A DNA stretch of 33,605 nucleotides, taken from positions 1 through 33,605 of the IMG/VR virus record IMGVR_UViG_3300049847_000176. One strand, written 5' to 3'. Below the pieces are notes generated by a model. It worked only from the letters and a program-made list of their open reading frames with translations. It was not told the origin of the DNA and ran no database searches. The position numbers and the translations under genes were made by a program. Shown here piece after piece: positions 26,501-31,977 of this stretch. The stretch is from a virus. Numbering within the stretch: the first letter of the stretch is position 1; every line of letters starts with the position of its first letter.

Positions 26501-28889
26501 CACTCAAAAGCTATCCGCGATGTGGTCGGCGCGCGAGAACCGGGACATGATAGCGGCGACTTACGACGCGGCGGAGAACGGCGGTGAATTGTTCGGACGC
26601 CAAGCGGCAAATGAAGTCTTGCACACACTGAACCGCAGCTTTGGCGCACCAGCAGACCGCGTAGGCGCGCGGAACCCCGTACGCGAACAGGCGTTGTCCT
26701 TCGTCGTCGAGTCCAACATCAGCGAAGCGGAGTTGCAAGATTTCAAGATGCAGATTAAAGGCAGCGACTTTGCCGACAGCAAGCAGGGCAAGGAAGCGTT
26801 GAAAGCCATCGAGTTTGCGGAGAATCATTGGGAACGTATTGAGCCTGCGGCGCAGCTATACAAGCAGATCACAGACGCCCAGGTGGAGCATGAGAACTTG
26901 GCTGGGGTGGAGACGTTGCAGATCAAGGGCGGCTACGTCATGCACATGACGGACACGATGGCGAACCATGCCTTGCCGGATGTGGGCAGCGCAGGCGGTA
27001 ACATCTCGTCACCCTTCCTCAAGACTCGCGTTCACAGCACGTTTGCGGATGCTATCGGCGCGGGGGAAGCACCGAAATCCATCAATGCCGTGGATTTGAT
27101 TCAACGCCGGTTGGCTTTGGGGCAAAAGCTGATCAATCACGGCGCATGGGTGGATGGAATGTTTCGATACCTCGATCCAAAGACGCAAACACCAATCGTG
27201 ATGCCGACGATCACCAAGGTTCGCAAGGACGGCAAGGAATACGAGGACGCCCCGCATGGCTTCGTCAAGATGCAGCTTGGCGCGCAGACGTTTGCCGTGA
27301 TGCGTGGCTACGACGGGTTGATAAAGAGCATCATCACCCCCAGCACGATCCGCAATAGCGTGGCTGGCAATGTGGCGATGGAACTGGCAGGCGGAATCAA
27401 GCACAGCATGTTGGTGTTCGACAGCTATCACCTTGGCCGGTTGGCGTTCTGGTCGTCAATGGTACGCGGAAACGTCCTGCCGGGCGATCCTACGAGCTAC
27501 CGGCGCGGATTGACGCTACTGGATAACACAATACCGGAGATTCAACGCATGGTCGAAGGCGGCGAAATCCCGAAGGCATGGTTGAAAGACCTGATCGAGA
27601 GCAAACGACAACTGGCGTTGCTGGTGAGCAAGGGGCTGAATGTCGGCAGCGTGGGTGACAACATCGCCACACACTTTGTCCAAAACCTGCCGATTGCTGG
27701 CACGTTCAATAAGTTCCTGTTCCAGAAGTATCAGCGCGGAGCCACCGCAGAGGCTTCATTGATCGAGTTGCGCCGCCAGATAAAGATGAATCCAGACGTG
27801 AGTGAGGACGTTCTCGCGCGACGGGTGGCATCCGACCTGAATAAACGCTTTGGCAACCTGCAAAACCAGTCTTGGATAAAGAATAAGAACCTCGCTGACA
27901 TCGCGCGGATCATCTTTCTTGCGCCGCAATGGAACGAGAGTTTGATACGCAGCGAAATCGGCGCGGCAAAGGAGATCGGCAAAGCACCGTTCGACTCGTG
28001 GCGCACGAAGCGGGTCAACATCGGCTTGCTGGGGCGCGCGGTGGCGACGGCTTTGATTGGGACATTCATAGCCAACCAGATCATCAACATGATCACGCGC
28101 GGCAAACCGACTTGGGAAAACGAGGAAGAAGAAAATGCGGCCAAGTTGAGCGCATGGATACCGGATGTGGTTGGTGACGGGCCGGGATTCTTCCTGAATC
28201 CATTGACGCTACCGGCTGAAATGAGCGAGTTGTTGCTGAAAAAGACCGAGCGCACAGGCGACATGACGCAGGCCGCAAAGCAGGTGTTCGCGTCGAGGCT
28301 TGGGCCGTTGGGGAGAGTGCCCTACACGCTGGCTGTGCGCGAAGATGCGCTTGGTGCGAAACTCCGCACCGGGCCGGAAGTGTTGGGGCAGATGGCAAGC
28401 AGTCTTGTGCCGTTGCCTATCAGCGGCGGTACGCTCTACGGTGCTGGTAAGCAGATGGTGACGGGTGAACATGAAGAAAAATACCCCGGACAATTCCAGC
28501 GCCAGGCGTTTCAGACGTTCGGCGTGAAGCTGGACGCCGCACCGTCACCAGATCAGCGGATCCGTAGCCTTGCAAAAGAGTTCAACCGCGAGAAAGGCAT
28601 CACGCCCGCAGCGGAGTTCTTCCACGGGGACTATTACGACCTAGACCGGGCGGCGATCATCGGCAACCAGCGCGAAATGGCTAAGGCAATGGCAGTGGTG
28701 TTAGAGAAAAAGAGCAAGGAGGACATCAGGAAGCATTACGACCGATGGGCAACCGCACCCTTCACAGGCAAAGCCGAACGCGAACACGAGTTTGTCAAGA
28801 CTCTGGATGCGGAACAGCGGGCGACTCTGGATGCGGCGCGGGCAAGGCGGAAGCTGTTGAAGAATGAGATTTTGAAGCAGCTACATTGA
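20550..28889 (+). CDS. Giant polyvalent/ejection protein (2779 aa) with zinc-peptidase motif
   Basis: This gene fills a quarter of the window. The N-terminus holds the repeated motif DIFDEIAPD (residues 3-11 and 17-25, again as DIFDEV at 396). Residues about 180-360 are Ala/Gly-rich helices that could insert in membranes, followed by low-complexity linkers to about 950. Residues 1017-1022 read HELWHH, a zinc-peptidase HExxH motif with acidic candidates for a third ligand (E1063, E1065). Residues about 1350-1800 form a domain marked by Glu-Gly-Val-QSDW (1494-1500) and MLAMKRMIRYASENGFDRIA, recurrent in very large phage proteins. A coiled coil follows (about 1795-1920). The C-terminal 850 residues are helical, with a possible membrane segment near 2490-2520. 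It probably enters the host with the DNA. I see no lytic transglycosylase motif. Confidence 0.8.
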   Translation: MPDIFDEIAPDKASGGDIFDEIAPDSHPQSAGKTPVKPSDPRLSLDPWDNIHREGSFDAVLYDVRKNFQHLSRQDQIRMAAERMRRAIPKDPTSGEAFVDTVKELPGEIAKGVGRSMVVAPIRTAGRAVGMMSFPARSDYDSEESYKEARIAWNEQQKSSPNVATRLGDAIDETFQRAFPQPEQPGLEHGVAQGVGNLAGMLATGGALKAAGAGVGAVTAGATAMGGVSEFDDAFNRSVQRGDDSDTAFAKSLGYASVAMLIENKLGAGRLLRQYFPDALTAAKKLTALGVSKAVAGNVLAGAIEETSQAVAQDVIVDEKLPTAESVGQNFMQEGLPGAIIEGGFGLPGAVVQSLSQDEEYQKQKRFSRALDEMAKRQALEATIPNGAPVVPSKPDIFDEVSAEISQSQAPRSSDVTETTELNNKTSGAVQATSPASGASTSSGKPTLVSGALDSIKAAQANTQQRADVQAAEKPYSAEQALNDLGSVIADIKAKLEQNQISKHSGKPDATVKPAQTITGSNVQPGTEMPVQPEAQANAGAAIELLSPRAAEKAGITRDALIAAQEKALAEGRPINAESVDRMAAGLGTKPNLPQGYARQGDNYVKSSPPQGTGTAAGQTKLATASLKSEEQPASPSPVKKPLPQGQHEISKDQAVAIHGGRKGLLPKPGETKAQLQDTSGEYFIGQTTDGRFFTEHRPKQSSQKPSSQEVSTPAKWTPTTGKRAIVQLRPGGKEHFAMVGQVQPDGSATVRISGEKDFRQVDANQLFPTKAEQTRQAKKDEVAHLSPAQQEQMKQDAAEFDTLVEDHAPQLGWAPGEAYDRNTDMQEQGVANGRLREQARKAAARAAGVEMYQDNSITYRAAALPKLEAYLRQQFPGDNSVAKRRALEEFGRSEPETPSTPEQQARVKQDEQTLRRVIDQNPVVSEFQNLQVYQPAKRGNASGQTGQLGGNQGRKRVVSAGERQAIRELDRVLGTHTIIVDSPGAEIPFNGARVGNSNIILLHARAKAPLLTVMGHELWHHIERTHPGLADEAKAALAPLIQNHADFMDRLRLRGQAKADPESELVGDFLGDNFGRKEFWDDLNRREPNLFKRLARIVKGWLDKLIAKLKGEKPKGFESEQYFSDLEHARDVVANALVQAARETQYRAKGIPADVATETQSAQEGERFSKRDDSPGFFDAPESVSEQKARQGVEKRKADEARAKQSMQERAGAKLTGADVDTTREMFGSEVKQDKAGQGSLFSKSEREKGPLWRSNIQDALESWQNKGTPEQLRAHLAKTKGAMDEAEWIGLDEFLKDKPSVTKHQVAEFVKANTVDVQEVSHSDQKPLTAIERNAKLNELAQAKHGQNFDNLPPGDRFNIQNSLEIQDAGERTKFANYQLPGGENYRELLLTLPEDQNRAHAQHSERIKELIARRDKMRVALERYPNAPADDRARMETDVRNTDMQISMAMREKPKDRGAFRSSHFDEPNILAHVRFNERTDADGKRVLFIEGVQSDWRQKGRKEGYGAQSGFKVVDENGDMIARQPTRDAAERIADNYRAGTTPLQQQTGRGGAAATVVPVTGDIQGVPNAPFKQTWPMLAMKRMIRYASENGFDRIAWTTGEQQAERYDLSKQIEEVRLLDSGKGHFRFAAWDKSNQLAFEKYFDKAPSHAELEEYIGKEPATKLLEAVDQKNPKSDGTFKSISGLDLKVGGEGMKGFYDKILPGEVNKYVKKWGGRVGRAAIPTGEEGAQFEVVLPSGKVVATESTKRLADNTAKMFDGAVVRQAASEVHSLDITPAMRDAAMQGMPLFSKPEAWKQLKQDVADAEDKLREAIRVAGNATVRQQAGISTVQARNQKSIATAELRRAQDDLRTNPSYVEHLMRRTKEIQQEINALRGADGTIADKQRKADLEGEFETLNYELSEAPKKLVSKIYNDKFMSGDEKTAREKRAGSQATGTTGTSNAPGGGEIAPESKAARIKAAVINFPATLRGAKNAAVKTTQKLSAMWSARENRDMIAATYDAAENGGELFGRQAANEVLHTLNRSFGAPADRVGARNPVREQALSFVVESNISEAELQDFKMQIKGSDFADSKQGKEALKAIEFAENHWERIEPAAQLYKQITDAQVEHENLAGVETLQIKGGYVMHMTDTMANHALPDVGSAGGNISSPFLKTRVHSTFADAIGAGEAPKSINAVDLIQRRLALGQKLINHGAWVDGMFRYLDPKTQTPIVMPTITKVRKDGKEYEDAPHGFVKMQLGAQTFAVMRGYDGLIKSIITPSTIRNSVAGNVAMELAGGIKHSMLVFDSYHLGRLAFWSSMVRGNVLPGDPTSYRRGLTLLDNTIPEIQRMVEGGEIPKAWLKDLIESKRQLALLVSKGLNVGSVGDNIATHFVQNLPIAGTFNKFLFQKYQRGATAEASLIELRRQIKMNPDVSEDVLARRVASDLNKRFGNLQNQSWIKNKNLADIARIIFLAPQWNESLIRSEIGAAKEIGKAPFDSWRTKRVNIGLLGRAVATALIGTFIANQIINMITRGKPTWENEEEENAAKLSAWIPDVVGDGPGFFLNPLTLPAEMSELLLKKTERTGDMTQAAKQVFASRLGPLGRVPYTLAVREDALGAKLRTGPEVLGQMASSLVPLPISGGTLYGAGKQMVTGEHEEKYPGQFQRQAFQTFGVKLDAAPSPDQRIRSLAKEFNREKGITPAAEFFHGDYYDLDRAAIIGNQREMAKAMAVVLEKKSKEDIRKHYDRWATAPFTGKAEREHEFVKTLDAEQRATLDAARARRKLLKNEILKQLH

Positions 28890-29082
28890 ATTGTTGCTTA
28901 AGCTCGGACAATACGGCGCGGACGTGTTTGCAGTTCCAATGTTGCGCGGTGCGGTTATGCTCAATGGCACAGGCGCACTTGGGATCACCAAAGGGAGACT
29001 TCAAATCAACCTTCCACGGCAGATCATCCGTTTCTGAACTGACCAGAAACACGCCCGGCTCGTCTGTGGGGGTGACGGTCAT
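28795..29082 (-). CDS. SWIM-type zinc-finger protein (95 aa)
   Basis: From ATG at 29082 (ATGA overlap with the gene upstream) the protein has a beta-rich N-terminus (EPGVFLVSSETDDLPWKVDL) and then C-A-C ... N-C-K-H (KCACAIEHNRTAQHWNCKHV). This is the C-x-C-x(n)-C-x-H pattern of SWIM zinc fingers, which bind DNA or proteins and are found near recombination and helicase functions. The Ser/Ala/Pro-rich last 30 residues are encoded by DNA that is also the end of the convergent giant gene (95 bases shared). The C-terminal end may be unimportant. It is the last gene of the leftward operon in this window. Confidence 0.65.
   Translation of the reverse strand: MTVTPTDEPGVFLVSSETDDLPWKVDLKSPFGDPKCACAIEHNRTAQHWNCKHVRAVLSELKQQFNVAASKSHSSTASALPAPHPESPAVPHPES
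28799..28836 (+). repeat. 14-bp direct repeat in a convergent gene overlap
   Basis: GACTCTGGATGCGG occurs at 28799-28812 and again at 28823-28836, with a 24-bp period (eight codons). In the giant protein it encodes TLDA twice. On the other strand it gives the repeated HPES at the end of the SWIM protein. One small duplication thus altered both proteins. Confidence 0.8.
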
Positions 29083-29636
29083 CGTTTGTGTGGCGGTTGG
29101 TAAGGCACTCCACACATCTCAAAGACGTGTTCCTCGCTAGTTGCTGGCGTGATTGTGCCGTCACTCCATCTCACGCCCTGACCGTATGCCATCAAGGACG
29201 CTCCTTTTTTATTGGCGCCAGTGGTCAGGGCCAGGTTGGTTTCTTTGCTCCCGGTGCGAATCACGAGCGAAACCCACCACCTATCTTCGTTTGTGCCGAA
29301 CAAATCCACGGGGATGCCGCTGGGTACATGAATCGCCAGCTTGTTGCGCTCGCCCCAAGTGAAATGACCGTTGACGTTCGGGCGTTTTGCGAGAACACCA
29401 TCGGTAAGCAACCCTCCGACAACCTCGTTGCACACGTCAACAATTCTGGAGTCAAACAATCCGTCTGGTCGTTCGGAAAGAACCGGCACAAACAGCAACT
29501 CAATGTCGCCAACTTCCGACTTCAATCGTCTAAGGCTTCCGGCAATGCAAATGCGCTTGCAGGCCGGGGCAATCATGGCCTGGATTTCTTCGGCCACTGC
29601 CAAGGCTTCGGCGTGTGGGAATTTGGTTTTGCTCAT
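29079..29636 (-). CDS. DNA polymerase X-like nucleotidyltransferase (185 aa)
   Basis: The protein shows the palm signature of the polymerase beta/X superfamily: IAGSLRRLKSEVGDIELLFV, with GS and RR at residues 33-37 and the acidic pair D44 and E46. A third acidic candidate is D111 (GIPVDLFG). A thumb-like end follows: WWVSLVIRTGSKETNLALTT, then YGQGVRWSDGTITPATSEEH and FEMCGVPYQPPHKR, matching the Gly-Ser and final Pro-x-x-Arg patterns of PolX. The usual second Asp is Glu here. It lacks the 8-kDa and HhH parts of full PolX enzymes, so it is a minimal form. It may fill gaps in repair or act on RNA ends. ATGA overlaps on both sides show operon membership. Confidence 0.8.
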   Translation of the reverse strand: MSKTKFPHAEALAVAEEIQAMIAPACKRICIAGSLRRLKSEVGDIELLFVPVLSERPDGLFDSRIVDVCNEVVGGLLTDGVLAKRPNVNGHFTWGERNKLAIHVPSGIPVDLFGTNEDRWWVSLVIRTGSKETNLALTTGANKKGASLMAYGQGVRWSDGTITPATSEEHVFEMCGVPYQPPHKR

Positions 29637-29809
29637 ATCGCTTCAATTCTCACGATCACACCTTCGCGTCCAAAGGTGTGCATTTGCTGATACTGCCAGG
29701 TGAATCGTTTGTCGCCGTCGGCGAGGTCAACCAGGTGCGTAACACCGGGGGTTGATTGAGACTCAACCCAATAGCGCGTCGGCTCGTGTTCTACTGGGGT
29801 GATGGTCAT
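29633..29809 (-). CDS. Small hypothetical protein (58 aa)
   Basis: A frame of 58 residues, too short for standard cut-offs, fits exactly between its neighbours. ATG at 29809 overlaps the end of the resolvase-like gene, and its TGA overlaps the ATG of the polymerase-X-like gene. It starts MTITPVEHEPTRYWVESQST, has a His-containing middle (GVTHLVDLADGDKRFTWQY), and ends in a beta strand (FGREGVIVRIEAI). No cysteines or membrane segments are present. I do not recognise it, but the precise overlaps make it a convincing gene. Confidence 0.7.
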   Translation of the reverse strand: MTITPVEHEPTRYWVESQSTPGVTHLVDLADGDKRFTWQYQQMHTFGREGVIVRIEAI

Positions 29810-30171
29810 AGCCTCATCACTTCAACGCTGATTTCTTCCGGCTCGCCCTTTCTGCATTTTGTTTGCGCGACTTCAATGCGGCATTGGTCAGGTGCATCAT
29901 CAGGGATGACGCCACCGTAGCGCAGGAGATCAACGAGGTATTTTTCGCACAAGTTGTCTTGGTCAATGAGTCGCTTACGCCGCGATCCAATGCGGACGCA
30001 AAATCGCGCTTGAGTTGGTCTTTGAACTTCTTCCGTTGCCAGTGGTGCATGGCAAGGATTTGGTTCCAGCTTGGCAACCTGCCGGGGATTTTTAACTCGA
30101 ATATCAGAGTCGAGTTGTGCGCGGATTGTGGCTTGGGTGCGTTCATTGAATTGGTCAATTCGGAAGCTCAT
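29806..30171 (-). CDS. RusA-like Holliday-junction resolvase candidate
   Basis: The 121-residue reading starts at ATG 30171 with an ATGA overlap to the gene upstream. The last 70 residues resemble the RusA core: RFCVRIGSRRKRLIDQDNLC, then LVDLLRYGGVIPDDAPDQCR, in which acidic residues of the DQDN and PDDAPD motifs match the metal-binding Asp residues of RusA. The family cuts Holliday junctions made in phage recombination. The N-terminal 50 residues (MSFRIDQFNERTQATIRAQL) are unlike RusA; a RusA-like N-terminus (PGRLPSWNQILAMHHWQRKK) lies in another frame of the same DNA. Two readings are possible: overlapping genes, or one gene joined by a frameshift at GATTTTG near 30013. Confidence 0.65.
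   Translation of the reverse strand: MSFRIDQFNERTQATIRAQLDSDIRVKNPRQVAKLEPNPCHAPLATEEVQRPTQARFCVRIGSRRKRLIDQDNLCEKYLVDLLRYGGVIPDDAPDQCRIEVAQTKCRKGEPEEISVEVMRL
29817..30146 (-). CDS. ORF nested in the RusA-like gene, other frame
   Basis: From ATG 30146 an open frame of 109 residues lies entirely inside the RusA-like gene. Its first part, STLIFELKIPGRLPSWNQIL then MHHWQRKKFKDQLKRDFASA, looks like a genuine protein segment and recalls the N-terminus of RusA (Pro-Pro-Ser-x-Asn and a basic helix). Its second half is Ser/Thr/Lys-rich and resembles no domain known to me. If a minus-one shift occurs on the T4 run, the good parts of both frames join into one protein of about 100 residues, shorter than RusA (120). 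Without that it would be a dual-coding gene. The ORF itself is certain; translation is not. Confidence 0.4.
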   Translation of the reverse strand: MNAPKPQSAHNSTLIFELKIPGRLPSWNQILAMHHWQRKKFKDQLKRDFASALDRGVSDSLTKTTCAKNTSLISCATVASSLMMHLTNAALKSRKQNAERASRKKSALK

Positions 30172-30428
30172 ACAACGCCAGCTTTCACCATGTCGGCGGC
30201 AGCATCTTCCATCAGCGCATGATCCAGTGCGGCGATGGCTTCCGCTGGCGTCTTACCGACTGCACCGATGCGGTAATTGTCCACTCCACCCACTGCGGCG
30301 GATTCTTCTAGGGACAAGTCGCCAAAGTCGAGAATTGCAAAATACTGATCCAGTTGTTGAGCGACGATGAGCTTCCGTTTTGTTCCGAACGAGAGCGCGG
30401 AGTCAATCCATGTGGGCAGTGTTGTCAT
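30168..30428 (-). CDS. Small hypothetical protein (86 aa)
   Basis: I start this at ATG 30428, because the longer frame to 30566 would run through the attachment-site repeats and part of the tRNA fragment. The protein begins MTTLPTWIDSALSFGTKRKL and has a central beta strand (QQLDQYFAILDFGDL), with an acidic helical end (AGKTP-like turn, then EAIAALDHALMEDAAADMV). No motif is recognised. The stop overlaps the resolvase-like start (ATGA). It is the first gene after the attachment site when the strand is read leftwards, so its promoter may lie between the site and 30428. Confidence 0.65.
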   Translation of the reverse strand: MTTLPTWIDSALSFGTKRKLIVAQQLDQYFAILDFGDLSLEESAAVGGVDNYRIGAVGKTPAEAIAALDHALMEDAAADMVKAGVV

Positions 30429-30435
30429 AGTGTTC

Positions 30436-30459
30436 GAAGTCAGTTTTGAAGTCAGTTTT
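30436..30459 (+). repeat. Left arm-type repeats of the attachment site (2 x 12 bp)
   Basis: Two perfect tandem copies of GAAGTCAGTTTT lie about 100 bases to the left of the tRNA-derived core. Related 12-bp tandem copies occur to the right of the core. Paired repeats outside the core are the usual binding sites for the N-terminal domain of tyrosine integrases, so these are likely arm sites. That role is inferred. Confidence 0.6.
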
Positions 30460-30557
30460 GGTGAAAAACCGCAAGCTTGAGATTTTTTAGAATCGGCATA
30501 AGCCACAGGTATAAAGGCGCATGAGTCATCTTGGGTTTTATGCGGATATGGCTTGGA

Positions 30558-30606
30558 TGGACTCATAATCCTTTGGTTCTCGGTTCAAGTCCGAGCAGGC
30601 CCACCA
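30558..30606 (+). other. attP core: 3' half of a CAU-anticodon tRNA
   Basis: From 30558 the sequence is the right half of a tRNA. It has an anticodon loop CTCATAA (anticodon CAT at 30564-30566), a T arm with stem CTCGG/CCGAG (30579-30583 and 30591-30595) around TTCAAGT, an acceptor strand CAGGCCC (30596-30602), a discriminator A and an encoded CCA (30604-30606). The 5' half is not recognisable. Such a fragment next to a tyrosine integrase gene is the phage copy of the tRNA gene used for integration; insertion rebuilds the host tRNA. The tRNA is most like tRNA-Ile2 or Met. Confidence 0.8.
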
Positions 30607-30847
30607 CAACCTCAACGGGTTGCGATGGTTTTTGATTTTGGGCGTTTTCTTTCAAGTCAGTATTTAAGTCAGGTTTTGCCTCTAACTCTTTCAGACGACG
30701 CCAGTCTTTGATGAGCCAATCCACATTTACGCCGCATGTTCCAACACCATCGCACGATTGGCACGCGATGAGTCCCATTGCGCTTTCAAACCACTTCTTG
30801 CCGTGACAACGCCAGCAGGTCTTTTGTTTCGGGCGATAGTTACTCAT
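30563..30847 (-). CDS. DnaJ-type zinc-finger protein (94 aa) ending in the attachment core
   Basis: Start at ATG 30847 overlaps the integrase stop (ATGA). Residues 10-40 hold two CxxCxG units (KTCWRCHGKKW and ACQSCDGVGTC), as in the zinc centre of DnaJ and small zinc proteins; WLIKDWRRLKELEAKPDL follows as a charged helix. The last residues, GLLGLEPRTKGL, are encoded by the antisense of the tRNA fragment, and the TGA stop coincides with the anticodon region. The stop therefore lies in the core, and integration would not change the protein. It may act as an excision or regulatory partner of integrase, because it is coupled to it; that is inference. Confidence 0.65.
   Translation of the reverse strand: MSNYRPKQKTCWRCHGKKWFESAMGLIACQSCDGVGTCGVNVDWLIKDWRRLKELEAKPDLNTDLKENAQNQKPSQPVEVVVGLLGLEPRTKGL
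30653..30676 (+). repeat. Right arm-type repeats of the attachment site (2 x 12 bp)
   Basis: CAAGTCAGTATT and TAAGTCAGGTTT form a tandem pair of 12-bp units 47 bases to the right of the core. They share AAGTCAG and the T-rich end with the perfect pair at 30436-30459, in the same orientation and with the same 12-bp period. Here they lie inside the coding region of the zinc protein. Confidence 0.55.
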
Positions 30848-31977
30848 GCGATCCGCGCAATCTTCTGTTGTTCGGGCAACCAGCGATCCCATGCGGGCAA
30901 TCCTTGGCTGGGTTTCCAACTGAGCGGTTTTCCGCCAGGTGTGTCGCCGTAGGTGGTTGGGATCAGGCTCACGGTTTTATCTCCAATCTCAGCGGCGACC
31001 ACGGAATCATGCGCCCCTTCCCTGCGGCGTTTGGTGACGTAGTAGGCGCGCAGGCCGTGCGGGATGATGTGCGGAATACCAAGCGCGACACAAACCCGGC
31101 GCAGGGCTTGGCCGTGGCTCTTGGCGGTGGTGACGCTCCCAAACGGGCTGGGGAAATACGGCTTGTGATGCGGATGGCGCGCGGAGTGCCAGAGATCAAA
31201 ACAACTCAGCATCCGCGCGAAGTCGTCGCCGATGATCACGAACGGGTTGACGCCGGATTTGCTGCGTCGGCCAAGGTGTAGGTGATCATCAGCGCGGTGG
31301 CCGGGTTGTCCGCTCGGTGCGCCAAAACGGAGGCGTAGCAGTTCGCTGGTGCGACAGCCGGTGAACACTTGAAACAGCGTCATCCAGGCAAACACTTCCG
31401 AGCGGACGGAGTTCGACAGCATATAATCGCAGATCGAGTGAATGACATTGGCGGATTCGGGCATCTTGGCGCGGCAATGGATCACGTCGGACGTTTTGCG
31501 GTAGCGTGGGCGGTTGTAGCGGATGTGATTTTGTTCGATGGCTTGGATGGCAATGCCGTATTGCAGGATGTTAGACAGGGTGTTCAAGTCTTTATCCACG
31601 GCGCGTTGACATCCGTGTTTTGTGCGGCATCGCTTCATTCGCCACGCGGCGTATTTGGGGATCAATGGCAGGCGGATTTCATCGGGCAGGAACTTGCCGA
31701 ACCAGTTTTTGAGTGTGGCGACCCGTGAAGATTCTTCTTTGATGAAATCTTTGGTGCGTGATTCCATGCGGCGATTGGGGCAACCGGCATCCAAGTAGAG
31801 TTGCGACAAAGCCTCAAATGAATCGGCGCGGCTGGCTGTCGCGGCTTGTGCGGCGGCGATGGCGGCGCGTTTGGTGGTTTCTTTGAGCAGCTTCCAAGTG
31901 TACCGACCGTGGACGGGAAAGCGCGCGTGATAGCGGCCTGCCTCGTCAACGTAGGTTCTTGGAGCGACGCGTTTCAT
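30844..31977 (-). CDS. int: Tyrosine integrase
   Basis: This site-specific recombinase of 377 residues integrates and excises the phage. The start at ATG 31977 overlaps the stop of the membrane protein gene (ATGA); the longer frame from 32001 is less likely. An N-terminal region binds arm and core DNA. The catalytic set is visible: R209 in FTGCRTSELLRLRF, K240 in GRRSKSGVNPF, H307-x-x-R310 in IPHGLRAYYVTKRR and the nucleophile Y343 in IPTTYGD. The usual second His before the Tyr is replaced (AEIGDKTVS has Asp). The att site lies about 240 bases downstream of its stop, the normal distance for tRNA-targeting integrases. Confidence 0.93.
   Translation of the reverse strand: MKRVAPRTYVDEAGRYHARFPVHGRYTWKLLKETTKRAAIAAAQAATASRADSFEALSQLYLDAGCPNRRMESRTKDFIKEESSRVATLKNWFGKFLPDEIRLPLIPKYAAWRMKRCRTKHGCQRAVDKDLNTLSNILQYGIAIQAIEQNHIRYNRPRYRKTSDVIHCRAKMPESANVIHSICDYMLSNSVRSEVFAWMTLFQVFTGCRTSELLRLRFGAPSGQPGHRADDHLHLGRRSKSGVNPFVIIGDDFARMLSCFDLWHSARHPHHKPYFPSPFGSVTTAKSHGQALRRVCVALGIPHIIPHGLRAYYVTKRRREGAHDSVVAAEIGDKTVSLIPTTYGDTPGGKPLSWKPSQGLPAWDRWLPEQQKIARIA

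Noticed and set aside
29734-29746. GGTGCGTAACACC, resembling the 13-bp operator
   Set aside because: Three of 13 positions differ from the consensus, no promoter is near and it lies in the middle of a coding region. Probably chance.
30429-30566. Upstream extension of the 86-residue gene to 30566
   Set aside because: The extension would translate the arm repeats and part of the tRNA fragment and gives low-complexity sequence; ATG 30428 is a natural start.
30533-30606. A complete 74-base tRNA with acceptor GGGTTTT/CAGGCCC
   Set aside because: The acceptor could pair only with several G-T pairs, the D stem does not pair and the anticodon stem has a mismatch. Only the 3' half is tRNA-like, as in an attachment site.
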